Shown piece after piece: positions 1 to 8,779 of a stretch of DNA of 64,000 nucleotides; within the stretch, counting starts at the first letter, position 1; each line of letters opens with the position of its first letter. The stretch is taken from NCBI GenBank assembly GCA_963784065.1, contig CAWAQA010000006.1, positions 1-64,000 of the forward strand, given 5' to 3'. Position numbers and translations under genes: made by a program. Under the pieces are notes generated by a model, which did no database searches, was not told the DNA's origin, and saw only the letters and a program-made list of their open reading frames with translations. The stretch comes from CAWAQA01 sp963784065 (GTDB lineage Bacteria; Acidobacteriota; Vicinamibacteria; Vicinamibacterales; UBA2999).

Positions 1-759
1 GCTCCTGGATGGCTTCGAGGTAGCGAAGGATGGCGTCGATGCGCGCGCCGGCAGCAGGCGTTGCCGGTTCGCCGCGCGGGATGCGGAAGACGTCACCCCA
101 ACCGGCATCTCGCGATCGCCGTGCGACGGCACGTCACGGCCGTCGATGATGCGACGTACACGCTCGCTCGGGAACATCCCTCCGTTACGCGCCGTGAATC
201 GTGTCAGGTCGGGCGGTGTCCTTCGCATCTGCGCGGCCATCGGTCCGTCTCCCCGTCCCGCCGTGCCGTGGCAGGGGGCGCAATGCGTGCGAAACAGCTG
301 GTTCCCGGCATCCTGCGGGAGCGTGGTCGGCGCCTGCAACGATTCGATGTGCGTCACCAGATTCGCGATCCGCGCGCGAACCCGGGCATCTGATTCGAAC
401 GCCCGAAACAACGGCCCCCATATCGGCATCTGCGTCGAGCCGTGCGCGGCGACCGCGCGGCTCGTTCCTTCGATGATGCCGCGCACCGCCTCGCGCGGGT
501 ACACGCCGTCGTGGCGGCGTGCCACCGTCGTCAGATCCGCCGGCCGAGTCTTCAGCACTGCGGCAACCGGACCGTCGCCGCGCCCGCCGGAGCCGTGACA
601 GGGGGCGCAGTACAGCTCGAACGAGTCACGCCCGGCCAGCGACTCCGCAAGGATCGGCGCCGTCTTCTCGATCGGCGCCTGGGCATTTACTGTCATCCTG
701 GCTGCCCCGATCAGGGCAACACCCACTGCGCCGTGCAGAACGACCATCCTGATTCGCAT
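1..759 (-). CDS. Diheme c-type cytochrome, partial and frameshifted
   Basis: Periplasmic electron carrier of the cytochrome c class. The reading frame starts at ATG 759-757, preceded on the minus strand by a GAGGTGA ribosome site, and has a signal peptide ending near NAQA at residues 24-27. Two heme-binding CAPCH motifs lie at about residues 51-55 and 160-164. Each is followed by a GRGDGP stretch and a downstream Met-Pro that can supply the axial ligand, so two similar domains are fused. The frame breaks near position 98-102, where one extra base would restore Met-Pro-Val-Trp-Gly as in the first domain. The gene then runs off the left edge. Family and heme count are certain; the redox partner is unknown. 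Confidence 0.8.
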   Translation of the reverse strand, partial: MRIRMVVLHGAVGVALIGAARMTVNAQAPIEKTAPILAESLAGRDSFELYCAPCHGSGGRGDGPVAAVLKTRPADLTTVARRHDGVYPREAVRGIIEGTSRAVAAHGSTQMPIWGPLFRAFESDARVRARIANLVTHIESLQAPTTLPQDAGNQLFRTHCAPCHGTAGRGDGPMAAQMRRTPPDLTRFTARNGGMFPSERVRRIIDGRDVPSHGDREMPVGVTSSASRAANRQRLLPARASTPSFATSKPSRS

Positions 760-1213
760 CGCGTCACCTCGGTTCTGGATCACCAACACGGCGGGCCTCT
801 CAGGACGCCTTTTGCTTTCGACGTCCGGAAGCCGGGCGTCCACGGCATGAAGCCTCGGAGGCCTGAAGTGCAAGCAAGGTGCCCGCGGATTCGGATGCAA
901 ACGCCCGGTGTCCTTGCGCCAGGCGAGCGCGGCGTGGGAACTTTTCCGCGGCGACGGGAGTTTTTCGCCACCTCCCTCGCGGCGGCGAATCGAAGGGCCC
1001 TCGGACACAGCACGCTCTTCTCCAGGTGCGCGTGGACATGCATCGAGCGCTCTAGCACTGTCGCCCAGTCCAGCAGGCAGAGGCGGCACCTGCCTCATTG
1101 GAGGGTCTCCCGTGCGGACCAGCGTGGTCAGACGTGAATAATCGGCGCGTCGGTGCTACGCCGTGGTACGGACCGTGCTCCACGTGGTGACAGCACACAC
1201 AAGGGAGACAGCC
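760..1213. other. Intergenic region with a paired repeat box
   Basis: No convincing gene is seen between the divergent cytochrome and universal stress protein genes. The only structure noted is the paired repeat at 936-969, listed separately. The short open frames here lack ribosome sites and resemble no protein family I know. Confidence 0.5.
936..969. promoter_or_regulatory. Paired GGGAA-TTTTC box (site D)
   Basis: GGGAACTTTTCCGC at 936-949 is followed 20 bp later by GGGAGTTTTTCGCC at 956-969, with 10 of 14 positions matching. The same arrangement occurs at 4591-4630, 4784-4820 and 9599-9634. It lies between divergent genes, about 245 bp before the usp start and 177 bp before the cytochrome start. 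It is probably an operator or activator site; the protein that binds it is unknown. Confidence 0.4.
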
Positions 1214-1921
1214 ATGTTCACCCGCATTCTCGTGCCGACGGATTTCAGTGAACCGTCCGAGGCGGCGCTCGATTACGCCCGGGCGCTCGCGGGCACGTTC
1301 GGCGCCTCGCTGCACCTCCTGCACGTCTTCAACGCACCGTGTGCGGCGGGCGCGGTGAGCCCCGAAGGGTTCATCGCGGAATCGCCGGAGGTGCACGCGA
1401 GCCTGTTCGAAGACGCCAGGAGTCGCCTGCAGCGCCGGGTCACGGCGACCGACCGAAACCAGTATGGCGCCAAGACCGAAATCGTGACCGGGAGCAGCCC
1501 GGAGAGCATCGTCAACTACGCCAAGGAGAGAGGGATGGACCTGATTGTCATGGGAACGCACGGCCGCAGCGGTCTGGCGCATCTGCTCATCGGCAGCGTG
1601 GCCGAGAAGGTCGTGCGCACGGCCCCATGCCCGGTGATGACCGTCCGACGGGCGCCGGCCACGCGGATGCAGGTCCCGGACCAGGTGCAGCAAGCGGGCT
1701 GCAGCCCGGGGACTAGGCGCTTACTTCGCCAGGCCGAACTTCTCGATCCGGTAGCGCACCTGGTCGCGGTTGATCCCGAGCAGCTGGCCGCCTGCGTCTG
1801 GTTGCCGCCCGCGCGCTCGAGCGCCTGCACCAGCAGCTGCCGCTCGACCTCCTCGAGGTTCACGCCTTCGGCCGGCAGCTTGAACTGCGTGGCGGCGACC
1901 GATGCGCGTCGAGCGTCGTGA
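1214..1921 (+). CDS. Universal stress protein, UspA family
   Basis: Cytoplasmic nucleotide-binding stress protein. The start at 1214 is chosen because the protein begins MFTRILVPTDFS, the usual Usp N-terminus, and a GGGAG ribosome site precedes it. The ATP-binding signature is visible as VMGTHGRSGLAHLLIGSVAE followed by APCPV near residues 113-140. The family domain ends about residue 147 (near 1655). The in-frame stop is only at 1921, inside the convergent regulator, whereas a stop in another frame lies at 1714-1716 just before that gene ends. The long tail is therefore probably a frameshift artefact and the real end near 1716. Confidence 0.85.
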   Translation: MFTRILVPTDFSEPSEAALDYARALAGTFGASLHLLHVFNAPCAAGAVSPEGFIAESPEVHASLFEDARSRLQRRVTATDRNQYGAKTEIVTGSSPESIVNYAKERGMDLIVMGTHGRSGLAHLLIGSVAEKVVRTAPCPVMTVRRAPATRMQVPDQVQQAGCSPGTRRLLRQAELLDPVAHLVAVDPEQLAACVWLPPARSSACTSSCRSTSSRFTPSAGSLNCVAATDARRAS

Positions 1922-3080
1922 AGTCGTCGGGCTCGAGCCGGTCGCGGTCGGCCAGCAGCATCGCGCGCTCGATGGCGTTGCGCAGCTCGCGGACGTTGCC
2001 GGGCCACTGGTACTGCTCGAGCAGCGTGACCGCGGCCGGCGACAGCCCGCGCACGCGCTTGCGGAACTCGCTGTTGAAGCGATCGATGTAGATACGCGGC
2101 GAGCAGCGGGACGTCGCCGCGCCGCTCGCGCAGCGGCGGCAGCGACGATCGGCATGACCTGCAGGCGGTAGAAGAGATCCTCGCGGAACTTGCCCGCCTT
2201 GACCTCGTCCTCGAGGTTGCGGTTGGTGGCGGCGATCACGCGGACGTCGACGCGGATGTCGGCTGCAGCCCGCCGACGCGCTTGAACGTCTTCTCCTCGA
2301 GGAAGCGCAGCAGCTTGGCCTGCAGGCCCGGCGTCATCTCGCCGATCTCGTCGAGGAACACCGTGCCGCCGTCGGCGGTCTCGAACAGGCCGCGCTTCTG
2401 CTGCCGGGCGTCGGTGAACGCGCCGCGCTCGTGGCCGAACAGCTCGCTCTCGAGCAGCTGCTCCGGCAGCGCCGACGCGGTGATGTTGACGAACGGCCGT
2501 GCGGCGCGGTCGCTGTTGTAGTGGATCGCCTTGGCGGCCAGGTCCTTGCCGGTGCCGGTCTCGCCGGTCAGCAGCACCGTCGAGGCCGGGCTCGCGGCAA
2601 TGCGCGCGAGCAGCGACTTGACCTGCTGCATCGCCGGCGAGCCGCCGATGATCGCGTCGAAGCTGTAACTCGCGGCCCTGGCTGCCGCGCAGCGCCCGGA
2701 CCTCGCGGCGCAGGCGGCTGGTTTCGAGCGCCTTTTCGACGAGCAGCGCCACCTCGTCGAGGTTGAACGGCTTGTTGACGTAGTGAAACGCGCCGAGCTT
2801 CATCGCTTCGACCGCGTTCTCGACCGTCGAGAACGCCGTCATCAGGATCACGAGCGTCTCGGGCGACCGCTCCTTGATGTGGCGCAGCACGGTCGAGCCC
2901 GTCGCCGTCGGGCAGCTTGAAGTCGAGCAGCACGAGGTCGGCCTCGCCGACGACTGCTCGAGCGCCTCGGCCGCGGTTCCCGCTTCGAGTGATGCCATAG
3001 CCCTCGGCCGCGAGGCGCTCGCGCAGCGACCACCGGACCAGCGATTCGTCGTCGACAACCAGGATCGATGCAGTAGCCAC
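1721..3080 (-). pseudogene. NtrC-family sigma54-dependent response regulator, multiply frameshifted
   Basis: Two-component regulator that activates sigma54 promoters. Joining frames from ATG 3080 gives a receiver domain (ILVVDDE start, VLLDFKLPDGDG phospho-acceptor, NKPF lysine), then an AAA+ domain with Walker A GETGTGKD, the GAFTDA loop, DEIGEM Walker B, REDLFYRL and WPGNVREL, and a Fis-type helix-turn-helix ending RYRIEKFGLAK. Every conserved block is intact, but about six frame changes are needed over 1360 bp. That pattern fits indel errors or very recent decay better than an old pseudogene. It converges on usp. No partner kinase is adjacent. Confidence 0.8.
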
Positions 3081-3192
3081 GCGCCTCTATAAGATACGAT
3101 GAGCGCCCGGTTGACAACCCAACGTGCTGCTCACTCGGCCCCGCGATCGCGTCATCCGATGCCGCGGGCGTCGCGATAGCGGCCGCGATCCT

Positions 3193-3912
3193 CTAGGATC
3201 GGGACGCGCGCGCCTCGAGGGCACGGCGTTCTGCTTCGCGCTTCAGCGGTAACAGCGACACGCGGCGAATCAACACCACCCCTGGGGACACGAATGACCA
3301 GTAGCGGCGGAACTTCGCCCGAGCGACCGGATCCGTCGTCATCACCCGGGTTTCGGTGCGGAACACCGATGAACCGGCATCGACCGGATCGGCCCGCAGC
3401 GTCCATGCGATCTTCACGAAGCCCGGCTCGTTGAACGACGCAAACTGCTCGGGCGGCAGGGCGCGGAAGACCACGTTGGGTTCCCACGGCTTCGTGACCG
3501 CGCCGACGACGACCTCACGGTCCGGAACCTCCGCGAGCACGCCCCAACCCATGGCCAGCGTCTCGGCCAACAGGGTCCGAGCACGTGGCCGCCGGTCCGG
3601 AGCCGCGCCCAGAGCCATCTCGCGAATCCTGACGATCGTGCGCACCGGCAGCGAGTGGAGCAGATCCTGATCCTTGGCCGCCGCAAGGGTGATTGCGGCC
3701 GGCGCGGCGACGTGGACGTGGTGCCGCTCGGCCACCTCGTAGGCCGGGATGAAACAGTCGAGCAGCGCGTCCTCCTCGTCTGCCGTTCCGCGCGTGCTCT
3801 CGCCATATCGCAGCCAGGTCACGGCGGCATACATCGCGTAGGCGGCTAACGCGACGCCGAGACCAACGGTCGCAGCAGTCAGCGCCCGCCTACCGAACTG
3901 GTTGCGGCTCAT
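3193..3912 (-). CDS. Membrane-anchored conserved protein of unknown function
   Basis: Complete 239-residue frame with one hydrophobic segment at about residues 12-30, so it is probably anchored in the inner membrane with a soluble C-terminal part. The C-terminal half, with FRTETRVMTTDPVARAKFRR followed by a short hydrophobic stretch, resembles proteins commonly encoded beside SRPBCC proteins; this is from memory of the family, not a search. Its start overlaps the end of the upstream SRPBCC gene by about 23 bp, which suggests translational coupling and a shared role. I do not know its function. Confidence 0.75.
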   Translation of the reverse strand: MSRNQFGRRALTAATVGLGVALAAYAMYAAVTWLRYGESTRGTADEEDALLDCFIPAYEVAERHHVHVAAPAAITLAAAKDQDLLHSLPVRTIVRIREMALGAAPDRRPRARTLLAETLAMGWGVLAEVPDREVVVGAVTKPWEPNVVFRALPPEQFASFNEPGFVKIAWTLRADPVDAGSSVFRTETRVMTTDPVARAKFRRYWSFVSPGVVLIRRVSLLPLKREAERRALEARASRS

Positions 3913-4479
3913 ACGCGCGCTCCGGGTCCGGCGCCTGCTCGGCGCGCCAGGCTATCCCGAGCAACTGCCTGCGTTGCATGATGAAGTGGACGAGCGGACG
4001 ATCCACTGGGCGAACCACCACGGCAGGCGGTGGAAGTGATACCGGCGGCTGCCCCGTACGCGCACGATGAGCCGCGTCACCCGGCCAGGCATCTTGTCGA
4101 GCACGAACGCCCACGTCATCAGCGTCCCCGCGTCATCGGTCCATCCGATGACGAGGAAGTGTTCCGGCTCGAACGCCATCACGGTAAACCCGTCCGGCTG
4201 CCCGGGCAGCGCGCGCATCAGCAACCCCACGCGTATGGGCTGCAGCTGCGGGATGATGTGCATCGCGCTCGGCACACGTCCATTGTCGAGACAGTCGTAG
4301 CTATACCACCCCGCCCGCGTGCCGGCACCCATCTGGACCAGCCACGGCCACACGTCGCGCGGCGCGCGACGGACCCTCACCGCATGCGTGAGCGTGCACA
4401 TCGAATCGTCGATGAGATCGTCGCCTGGTAGCGGACGCCTCAGTTCCGCGTTGCTCGCCCGTACCGATCTGCCGAACAT
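3890..4479 (-). CDS. SRPBCC-family lipid or hydrophobic-ligand binding protein, frameshifted
   Basis: SRPBCC (START/Bet v1-like) fold protein of about 195 residues. The start at ATG 4479 has a GAGGGAGGCGG ribosome site about 6 bp upstream. Recognisable blocks are RAPRDVWPWLVQMGAGTRAG near residues 38-57, the GWYSYD strand, and a C-terminal helix HFIMQRRQLLGIAWRAEQ. Reaching that helix needs one frame change near 3995-4005; without it the frame ends at 3952 in unrelated residues. It overlaps the downstream 239-residue gene, so the two form a small operon. A paired repeat box lies 112 bp upstream. The ligand is unknown. Confidence 0.75.
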
Positions 4480-4590
4480 CTGCCGCCTCCCTCGCCGATG
4501 CCGTTTGCAAGTCTCCTGCTCAGTGAGGAAGGCGGCGCTTTTGCGGCCGAATGCCATGATTCGGATCGACGTCGGCACGTCGCCAGACAC

Positions 4591-4630
4591 GAGCGCGGAA
4601 TATTTCCCAGGAGCGCGGAATCTTACGCGC
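4591..4630. promoter_or_regulatory. Paired repeat box (site A), exact 20-bp period
   Basis: Two adjacent 20-bp units, 4591-4610 and 4611-4630, share GAGCGCGGAAT exactly, then a T-rich and C-rich tail, with about 15-16 of 20 positions equal. The unit centre is 112 bp upstream of the SRPBCC gene start. It resembles sites at 936-969, 4784-4820 and 9599-9634. Confidence 0.45.
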
Positions 4631-4783
4631 GATAGCGCGATGCCGTTCACCAGGTATTGGCGTCCCGCGAGCGCATGCCGTGGTGCGGCCCCTGGTGGAC
4701 ATCGCGTCGCTCCGCCGAGGACGCCGAGCAAACGCGCGTACCGCGCAGGGACAGCCTCACGTCTGCGCACTGCGCGTGCTTGC

Positions 4784-4820
4784 GCGGGGGAAATTCCCCA
4801 TGGCGGTACAAAATCTCCGC
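4784..4820. promoter_or_regulatory. Paired repeat box (site C)
   Basis: GGGGGAAATTCCCC at 4786-4799 is followed at an offset of 20 bp by an imperfect copy, ACAAAATCTCCGC at 4808-4820. The first half is almost a palindrome. The site ends 117 bp before the start of the gene at 4937, a distance close to that of sites A and B from their genes. Confidence 0.4.
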
Positions 4821-4936
4821 ACGCGCCGGCCTGGTTCCGCGGTGATCCATGCGAGCCTGCGCTGGTAGTGCCTGGCGCGCGATCTGCACTGTGGTCCCAC
4901 GTTCACGTCAACGCGGAGCACCAGCAGGCGGCTGTT

Positions 4937-5350
4937 ATGACCACCACCTCGAAATGCACCTGGATGTCGATTCTGATCGCATGCACGCTGCTGGCGGATG
5001 CCGGCGCGCAGGGTGTGAGCGAACCGGCACTCGACCCCGCGCGCCAGACCTTTACCGAGCGGCTCGCCGGTTACGACCGCGCGGTCCACGACACCTGGTG
5101 CCAGACCATCGTCTTCGCGCCGCCGGTCGATGAGTTCTTCCGTCGACGCGTCCACGACGCGGTGGGCCGTACCGAACGCCTGCTCCTGGCCGCCGCCGAC
5201 GAAGGGCTCGACGAGCTACCGCCGCACTTGCTGCAGTACTTGCCGGACCTGCCGCCCGGAATCAAATACCGCCTCGTCCAGGCGGACCTGGTGCTGTGGG
5301 ACGTGGACGCGGAGATCCTCATCGACGTGATGCCGGACGCGCTCCGGTGA
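4937..5350 (+). CDS. Secreted protein of unknown function (137 aa)
   Basis: The frame from ATG 4937 begins with a signal peptide: a charged N-end, the hydrophobic stretch ILIACTLLADAG, and a likely cut after the AGA at residues 22-24. The mature part of about 110 residues is acidic and mostly helical, with one Cys and several FRRRVHD/RTERLL heptad-like patterns. I do not recognise the family. A longer open frame extends upstream to 4319, but that part is antisense to the SRPBCC gene and crosses an intergenic region, so it is rejected. A small Cys-containing gene follows 25 bp downstream, suggesting co-transcription. Confidence 0.6.
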   Translation: MTTTSKCTWMSILIACTLLADAGAQGVSEPALDPARQTFTERLAGYDRAVHDTWCQTIVFAPPVDEFFRRRVHDAVGRTERLLLAAADEGLDELPPHLLQYLPDLPPGIKYRLVQADLVLWDVDAEILIDVMPDALR

Positions 5351-5375
5351 CACGCGTTCATTCGGGGAGACTGTC

Positions 5376-5582
5376 ATGAGCCGCACCGCAACGATGCCAC
5401 TCCAAACCCCCTGGGACTGCAAGTGGAGCCAGCCCGGCTACCGGCTGCGCGGGTTCCCCGACACACGCCAGCCGGAATCGCTCTGGGTGTGCGTGCGCGA
5501 CGGCCTGAGGCGTTCGGTCGACGAGCAGGTCTGTGCCGCATGCCCCGACTGGGAGGCTGACGAGATCCACGAATGCCCGTAA
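5376..5582 (+). CDS. Small cysteine-containing protein (68 aa)
   Basis: A 68-residue protein with a GGGGAGA ribosome site 6 bp upstream. It has Cys at residues 15, 39, 53, 56 and 67; the CAAC pair at 53-56 with other Cys could bind a metal. The pattern of WVCVRDG followed by a late CxxC resembles small conserved proteins seen in soil bacteria, though I cannot name the family. It lies 25 bp after the secreted protein at 4937-5350 and before a membrane protein gene on the same strand, so a three-gene operon is likely. No signal peptide is visible. Confidence 0.6.
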   Translation: MSRTATMPLQTPWDCKWSQPGYRLRGFPDTRQPESLWVCVRDGLRRSVDEQVCAACPDWEADEIHECP

Positions 5583-5668
5583 CCGGCTGCGGCGGCGCGG
5601 ACCGTGTGCTGCGCGCGCGCCGAGTCGATCGCAGTGCCTTGGAAGACCGTATCGCCGAGGAGACGATC

Positions 5669-6290
5669 ATGGTCACGCTGACGGCGCGCCAATCGCTGCC
5701 CCTCACCCGCGACCTCGGGCTGGTGTTCAGGCTCACGGACGCGACCGCTACGCTCCTGGCCGCATCGTCAATCGCCGGGCTCCTGTACGGGCCCCGTGGC
5801 TGGTGGTACAGACCCGAATCCGACCACCCTGCCCGCCTTCCTCGGTCAGGATGTGCTGACGCTGATCGTCGGCATTCCGCTGCTGCTCGGGTCGGCGTTC
5901 CTCGCCCGGCGCGGCTCGCTGCGCGCGCTCCTCTGCTGGATGGGCGCCTTCTTCTACATCGCGTGCTCCTACTACTTCGACGTCATCGGCGGACGATTCA
6001 ACGCGTTCTTCCCGATCTAAATCGCGATCGTGTCGATGGGCGTGTATGGGGCGCTGGCGCTGTTCTTCGCGCTCGACCTGGCGCGGCTGCCGGGACATTT
6101 CAACCGTCCCCCGCTGACCCTGATCAGTACGTTCTTCATCGTCACGGCGCTGTCGTTCGCCGGGCTGTGGCTGTCGGCCGTCGATACCCATCTCATGGCC
6201 GGCACGCGACTCGATGCGGTGTCACGAGTGGTCATGGCGATTGACGGCGTCGTGCTCCATGGCGTGCGTCACGACCGGCGCTCGCCGTCT
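5669..6290 (+). pseudogene. Polytopic membrane protein, broken by frameshift and stop
   Basis: The start at ATG 5669 follows a GAGGAGA ribosome site. Joined frames give about four or five hydrophobic helices: one near 5740-5790, one at 5850-5900, one around 5935-5990, and two between 6030 and 6180 (ALALFFALDLARL and STFFIVTALSFAGLWLSAV). A frame change is needed near 5800. An in-frame TAA at 6018-6020 interrupts what should read FPI-x-IAIVSMGVYG, and the C-terminus drifts out of frame after about 6240. The family is not recognised. With one substitution-type stop plus frameshifts, it may be truly inactive. Confidence 0.6.
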
Positions 6291-6323
6291 CCGGTGAAAT
6301 CAACTCGTTCGGGAGGCGTCACC

Positions 6324-6705
6324 ATGAGTGTTCAGCGTTCTGTCCTCCGTCCCGTTGTGATCGCAGGCCTGGTGATCCTCGTCTTCATTGGCGGCGGCGG
6401 CTCAACCGCAGGTCGGACGGGACGGGAGCGCGTCCGCGCCCGCCAATCTCAACCAGTTGATGCGCGCGGTGTTGTTCGTGAACTCGAACGTGATCTTCGC
6501 CGCGCAGGATGCCGATCCCGCCGGCGTGAAACCTGACGAGCAACCTCGACCTCAACCAACCCCCTGAGCGGTCTGTATGGCGGCTGGCAGGCGGTCGAGA
6601 ACAGCAGCCTCGCGCTCGCCGAGGCCGCCAGCCTGCTGACCGTCCCCGACCGGGTGTGCGAGAACGGCAAACCTGTCCCCACTGCTAACGCGGATTGTGA
6701 GGGTC
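6324..6705 (+). pseudogene. Secreted cytochrome-like protein remnant
   Basis: ATG 6324 follows a GGGAGG ribosome site and opens a signal peptide (RPVVIAGLVILVFIGGG). Other frames then give ANLNQLMRAVLFVNSNVIF, and next LSGLYGGWQAVENSSLALAE with TVPDRVCENGKPVP. These blocks resemble the N-terminal part of a secreted cytochrome-type protein whose heme motif would lie further on. No CxxCH is found here and the homology stops about 6705. It is probably a truncated or badly decayed gene; the cytochrome assignment is from recall of similar proteins and is uncertain. Confidence 0.4.
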
Positions 6706-6853
6706 TCACAATACTCGTTGACAGGCAACAACAGCCACGAGCGCCCCCGCCCTGGTACGCGGCGGCGACGATGGCGCCGAGCGCAAGCATTTCAATACCG
6801 GCCCGCCGCGGGGAAGCGTCGCGGGCGCGCCGGCGATGACACCCGGGGCCGAT

Positions 6854-7717
6854 TCAGATAAGTGGCGGCACCCATCCAGTCAGAAACGTCTTCAGATATG
6901 GATCGTTCGACGCCCGCAGGTCGGCGCCACGTCCCTCGAAGTAGATGTGCCCATCCCGGAGCATGACGAAGTCCGTCTCGTCGGCCTTCTGCTGATCGGC
7001 GGCAACGATCCGGAGATGCCCATTCTGTCGTATCGCTTCGTGCGTCGCAATGTAGAACGCCTCCGGAAGCTGGTGGGTACGAGGATCGCGGTGACATGCT
7101 CCAGGTCGCGCAGCTTCACGATCTCGTCTTCGACGGTCTTGGCGGTAATCGGGTCGAGGCCGACATCGGATCGTCGAGCAGGAGCAGGTTCGGCCGGGCG
7201 GCCATGGCGCGCGCGATGGCGACGCGCCGCCGCTGGCCTCCTGACAAGTCCGATGGCATCCGGTCGACGTACTCTTTCATTCCGATGAACCCGAGCACCT
7301 CGTCAACGCGTCCGCGTGCCTGCGCTGGCGGCATGTCGATCTCCTCGCGCAGCCTGTACCCGACGTTGTCCGCGACGTTCAACGAGTCGAACAGCGCGTT
7401 CTCCTGGAACAACATTCCGATGTCGGCACGGACCTCCATGAGCTGCGCCTCGGTCATCGTGTCGACGCGCTGGCCGTTGACGCGGATGATCCCGGAATCG
7501 GGTTTCAGCAGACCTAGGATCAGCTTCAGAATGACTGACTTCCCCGACCCGCTCGCCCCAGCAGCATGGTCAGTCGCGCGGCCCGCACCGAGAAGCTGAC
7601 CTCGCGCAGCACGATAGTGTCATCGAAGGCCAGCGACACCTTGTCGAAGACGACGACCGGCACAGAGCTGCCGGCGCTGAGGTCATCGCCCGGCGCTCGA
7701 ACGACTGGGTGTGTCAT
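6854..7717 (-). CDS. MlaF-like phospholipid ABC transporter ATPase, frameshifted
   Basis: ATPase of the MlaF/Ttg2A group that powers lipid movement between the membranes. From ATG 7717 the joined protein is about 286 residues. Its Walker A is broken only by a missing C in the run at 7556-7559: restoring one base gives GASGSGKS. The Q-loop is MLFQENALFDSL, the signature LSGGQRRRVAIARAM, and the Walker B LLLLDDP. Two further one- or two-base losses near 7160 and 7078 restore the H-loop TH and a C-terminus ending at TGA 6854. No permease or MCE-domain partner lies beside it. Confidence 0.8.
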
Positions 7718-8404
7718 GGCCTCTCGGGAGGCGAAGCGTAGCATGCAACAAACCTGAGGGATCGCGCGGGAATACGGTTCCCGGTGTGGGCGTCGAGGCG
7801 CTGCCCGCTCGCTCGCCTCATCCCGGGCCTTCGTGTAACTGTCGTCTACCGAACCCGGCGGGCACGTGCGGGCGAGACGCCTGAACGACATGCTCAGAGT
7901 ACATTGAGTGTACCGACATGCCGTTCGGGAGCGTCACGTTCTGGGGAGAGTCGTCCTCGACCAATAGCTGCGCGCAGCCATCACAGTGCGGCCGCCATGT
8001 CGATCAGCGCAGCAGAGCGCTGATGTTGACGTCGCCATCCCCCTGCTACCCAGCCGACCGCCGGCGCGCCACCTTCACAAGGCGTGCAAGCGTTCCGCCA
8101 CGTGGGGGAGACCGGAAGACGAGCGCTTCGCGTCACGCCCCGGGTCCGCACGCGGAAATGTCCGGAGTGACGCGACATAGTCCGCGCCCGAATTGCAAAG
8201 CCATCCGTGACGGCCGTGCACGGCGCCACAACCGCCGACTGCGTGTGTGGCGCAAGGCGTGCAACGCAAGTCAGCGAGCCAGGGCCGACATCGCAGGACA
8301 CCACATGACCGTCACGTCCACCATCCGTCTGCCGGCGACCGCGATGGCCGCAGGCACGGACCGATGGCGCGACAGGTGTCGTTCGACTGAAAAGGAGTCT
8401 CTTC
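7718..8404. other. Intergenic region, no gene recognised
   Basis: No supported coding region. Two short inverted repeats are visible: CGGGAA-N5-TTCCCG at 7768-7784, about 50 bp before the MlaF-like start, and GTACA-N5-TGTAC at 7899-7913, flanked by two CGACATG direct repeats. Confidence 0.4.
7768..7784. promoter_or_regulatory. Inverted repeat upstream of the MlaF-like gene
   Basis: Perfect 6-bp arms CGGGAA and TTCCCG are separated by 5 bp. The site lies about 51 bp upstream of the ATPase start and is a plausible operator; no promoter could be assigned. Confidence 0.25.
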
Positions 8405-8638
8405 ATGGTGACCAACGACAGGGCGACGTTGCGACTGGAAGAACCGCTGGCGGAGCTCGAACGGCAGCTCATCCGCGCGTATCTCGCCGACGCCGGTCAT
8501 GACCTACCTGCACTCCTCGCGCGTGACGACGAGGAGGCCCGGCGGCTCCTCGTCGAGGCGTCGCGTTACGCGTCGGTGAAGCTGAGCGAGGTGGAGGCGC
8601 GGTCGCACTTCGTGCGGGCGCTGCACGGCGACGCGTAA
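8405..8638 (+). CDS. Small helical protein of unknown function (77 aa)
   Basis: A complete 77-residue frame with a strong AAAAGGAG ribosome site 8 bp before ATG. The sequence is rich in Leu, Glu, Arg and Ala with no Cys and no signal peptide, and is predicted by eye to be almost entirely helical, with an amphipathic pattern (LERQLIRAYLADAG, RRLLVEASRYASVKL). It stands alone, 140 bp before the end of the convergent dehalogenase gene. The family is not recognised. The strong ribosome site and clean composition are the reasons for calling it. Confidence 0.6.
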   Translation: MVTNDRATLRLEEPLAELERQLIRAYLADAGHDLPALLARDDEEARRLLVEASRYASVKLSEVEARSHFVRALHGDA

Positions 8639-8779
8639 CACGCGCGTGTGTTCGAAGCGTGCACGGACATTCTTCAGAACGCCTCACGGCCCTGAGCTGC
8701 GCTTCGAAACGCCCTCGACGGTCAGCAAGGCTCAGGTCCAAGATCGCGATCCGTCATCAGCCTGCCTCAAACGATTGTC

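Larger units (their letters stand above)
4480..4936. other. Divergent intergenic region with two repeat boxes
   Basis: This stretch separates divergently transcribed genes starting at 4479 (minus) and 4937 (plus). No coding region is supported. It holds two paired repeat boxes, each about 110-117 bp from the gene it would serve; both are listed separately. Confidence 0.55.

Noticed and set aside
442..1137. Plus-strand frame across the cytochrome gene and the intergenic region
   Set aside because: The minus strand has two heme motifs, a signal peptide and a ribosome site; the plus-strand frame has none.
1721..3080. Programmed frameshifting in the NtrC-type gene
   Set aside because: About six changes in both directions with no slippery site or pseudoknot pattern; errors or decay are simpler.
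4319..4936. Upstream extension of the secreted protein at 4937
   Set aside because: It runs antisense to the SRPBCC gene and through the intergenic region, while the signal peptide at 4937 marks the real start.
7899..7913. GTACA-N5-TGTAC as a LexA or BlaI operator
   Set aside because: Spacing and arms do not match the known LexA or BlaI sites and no such regulator or target gene is adjacent.
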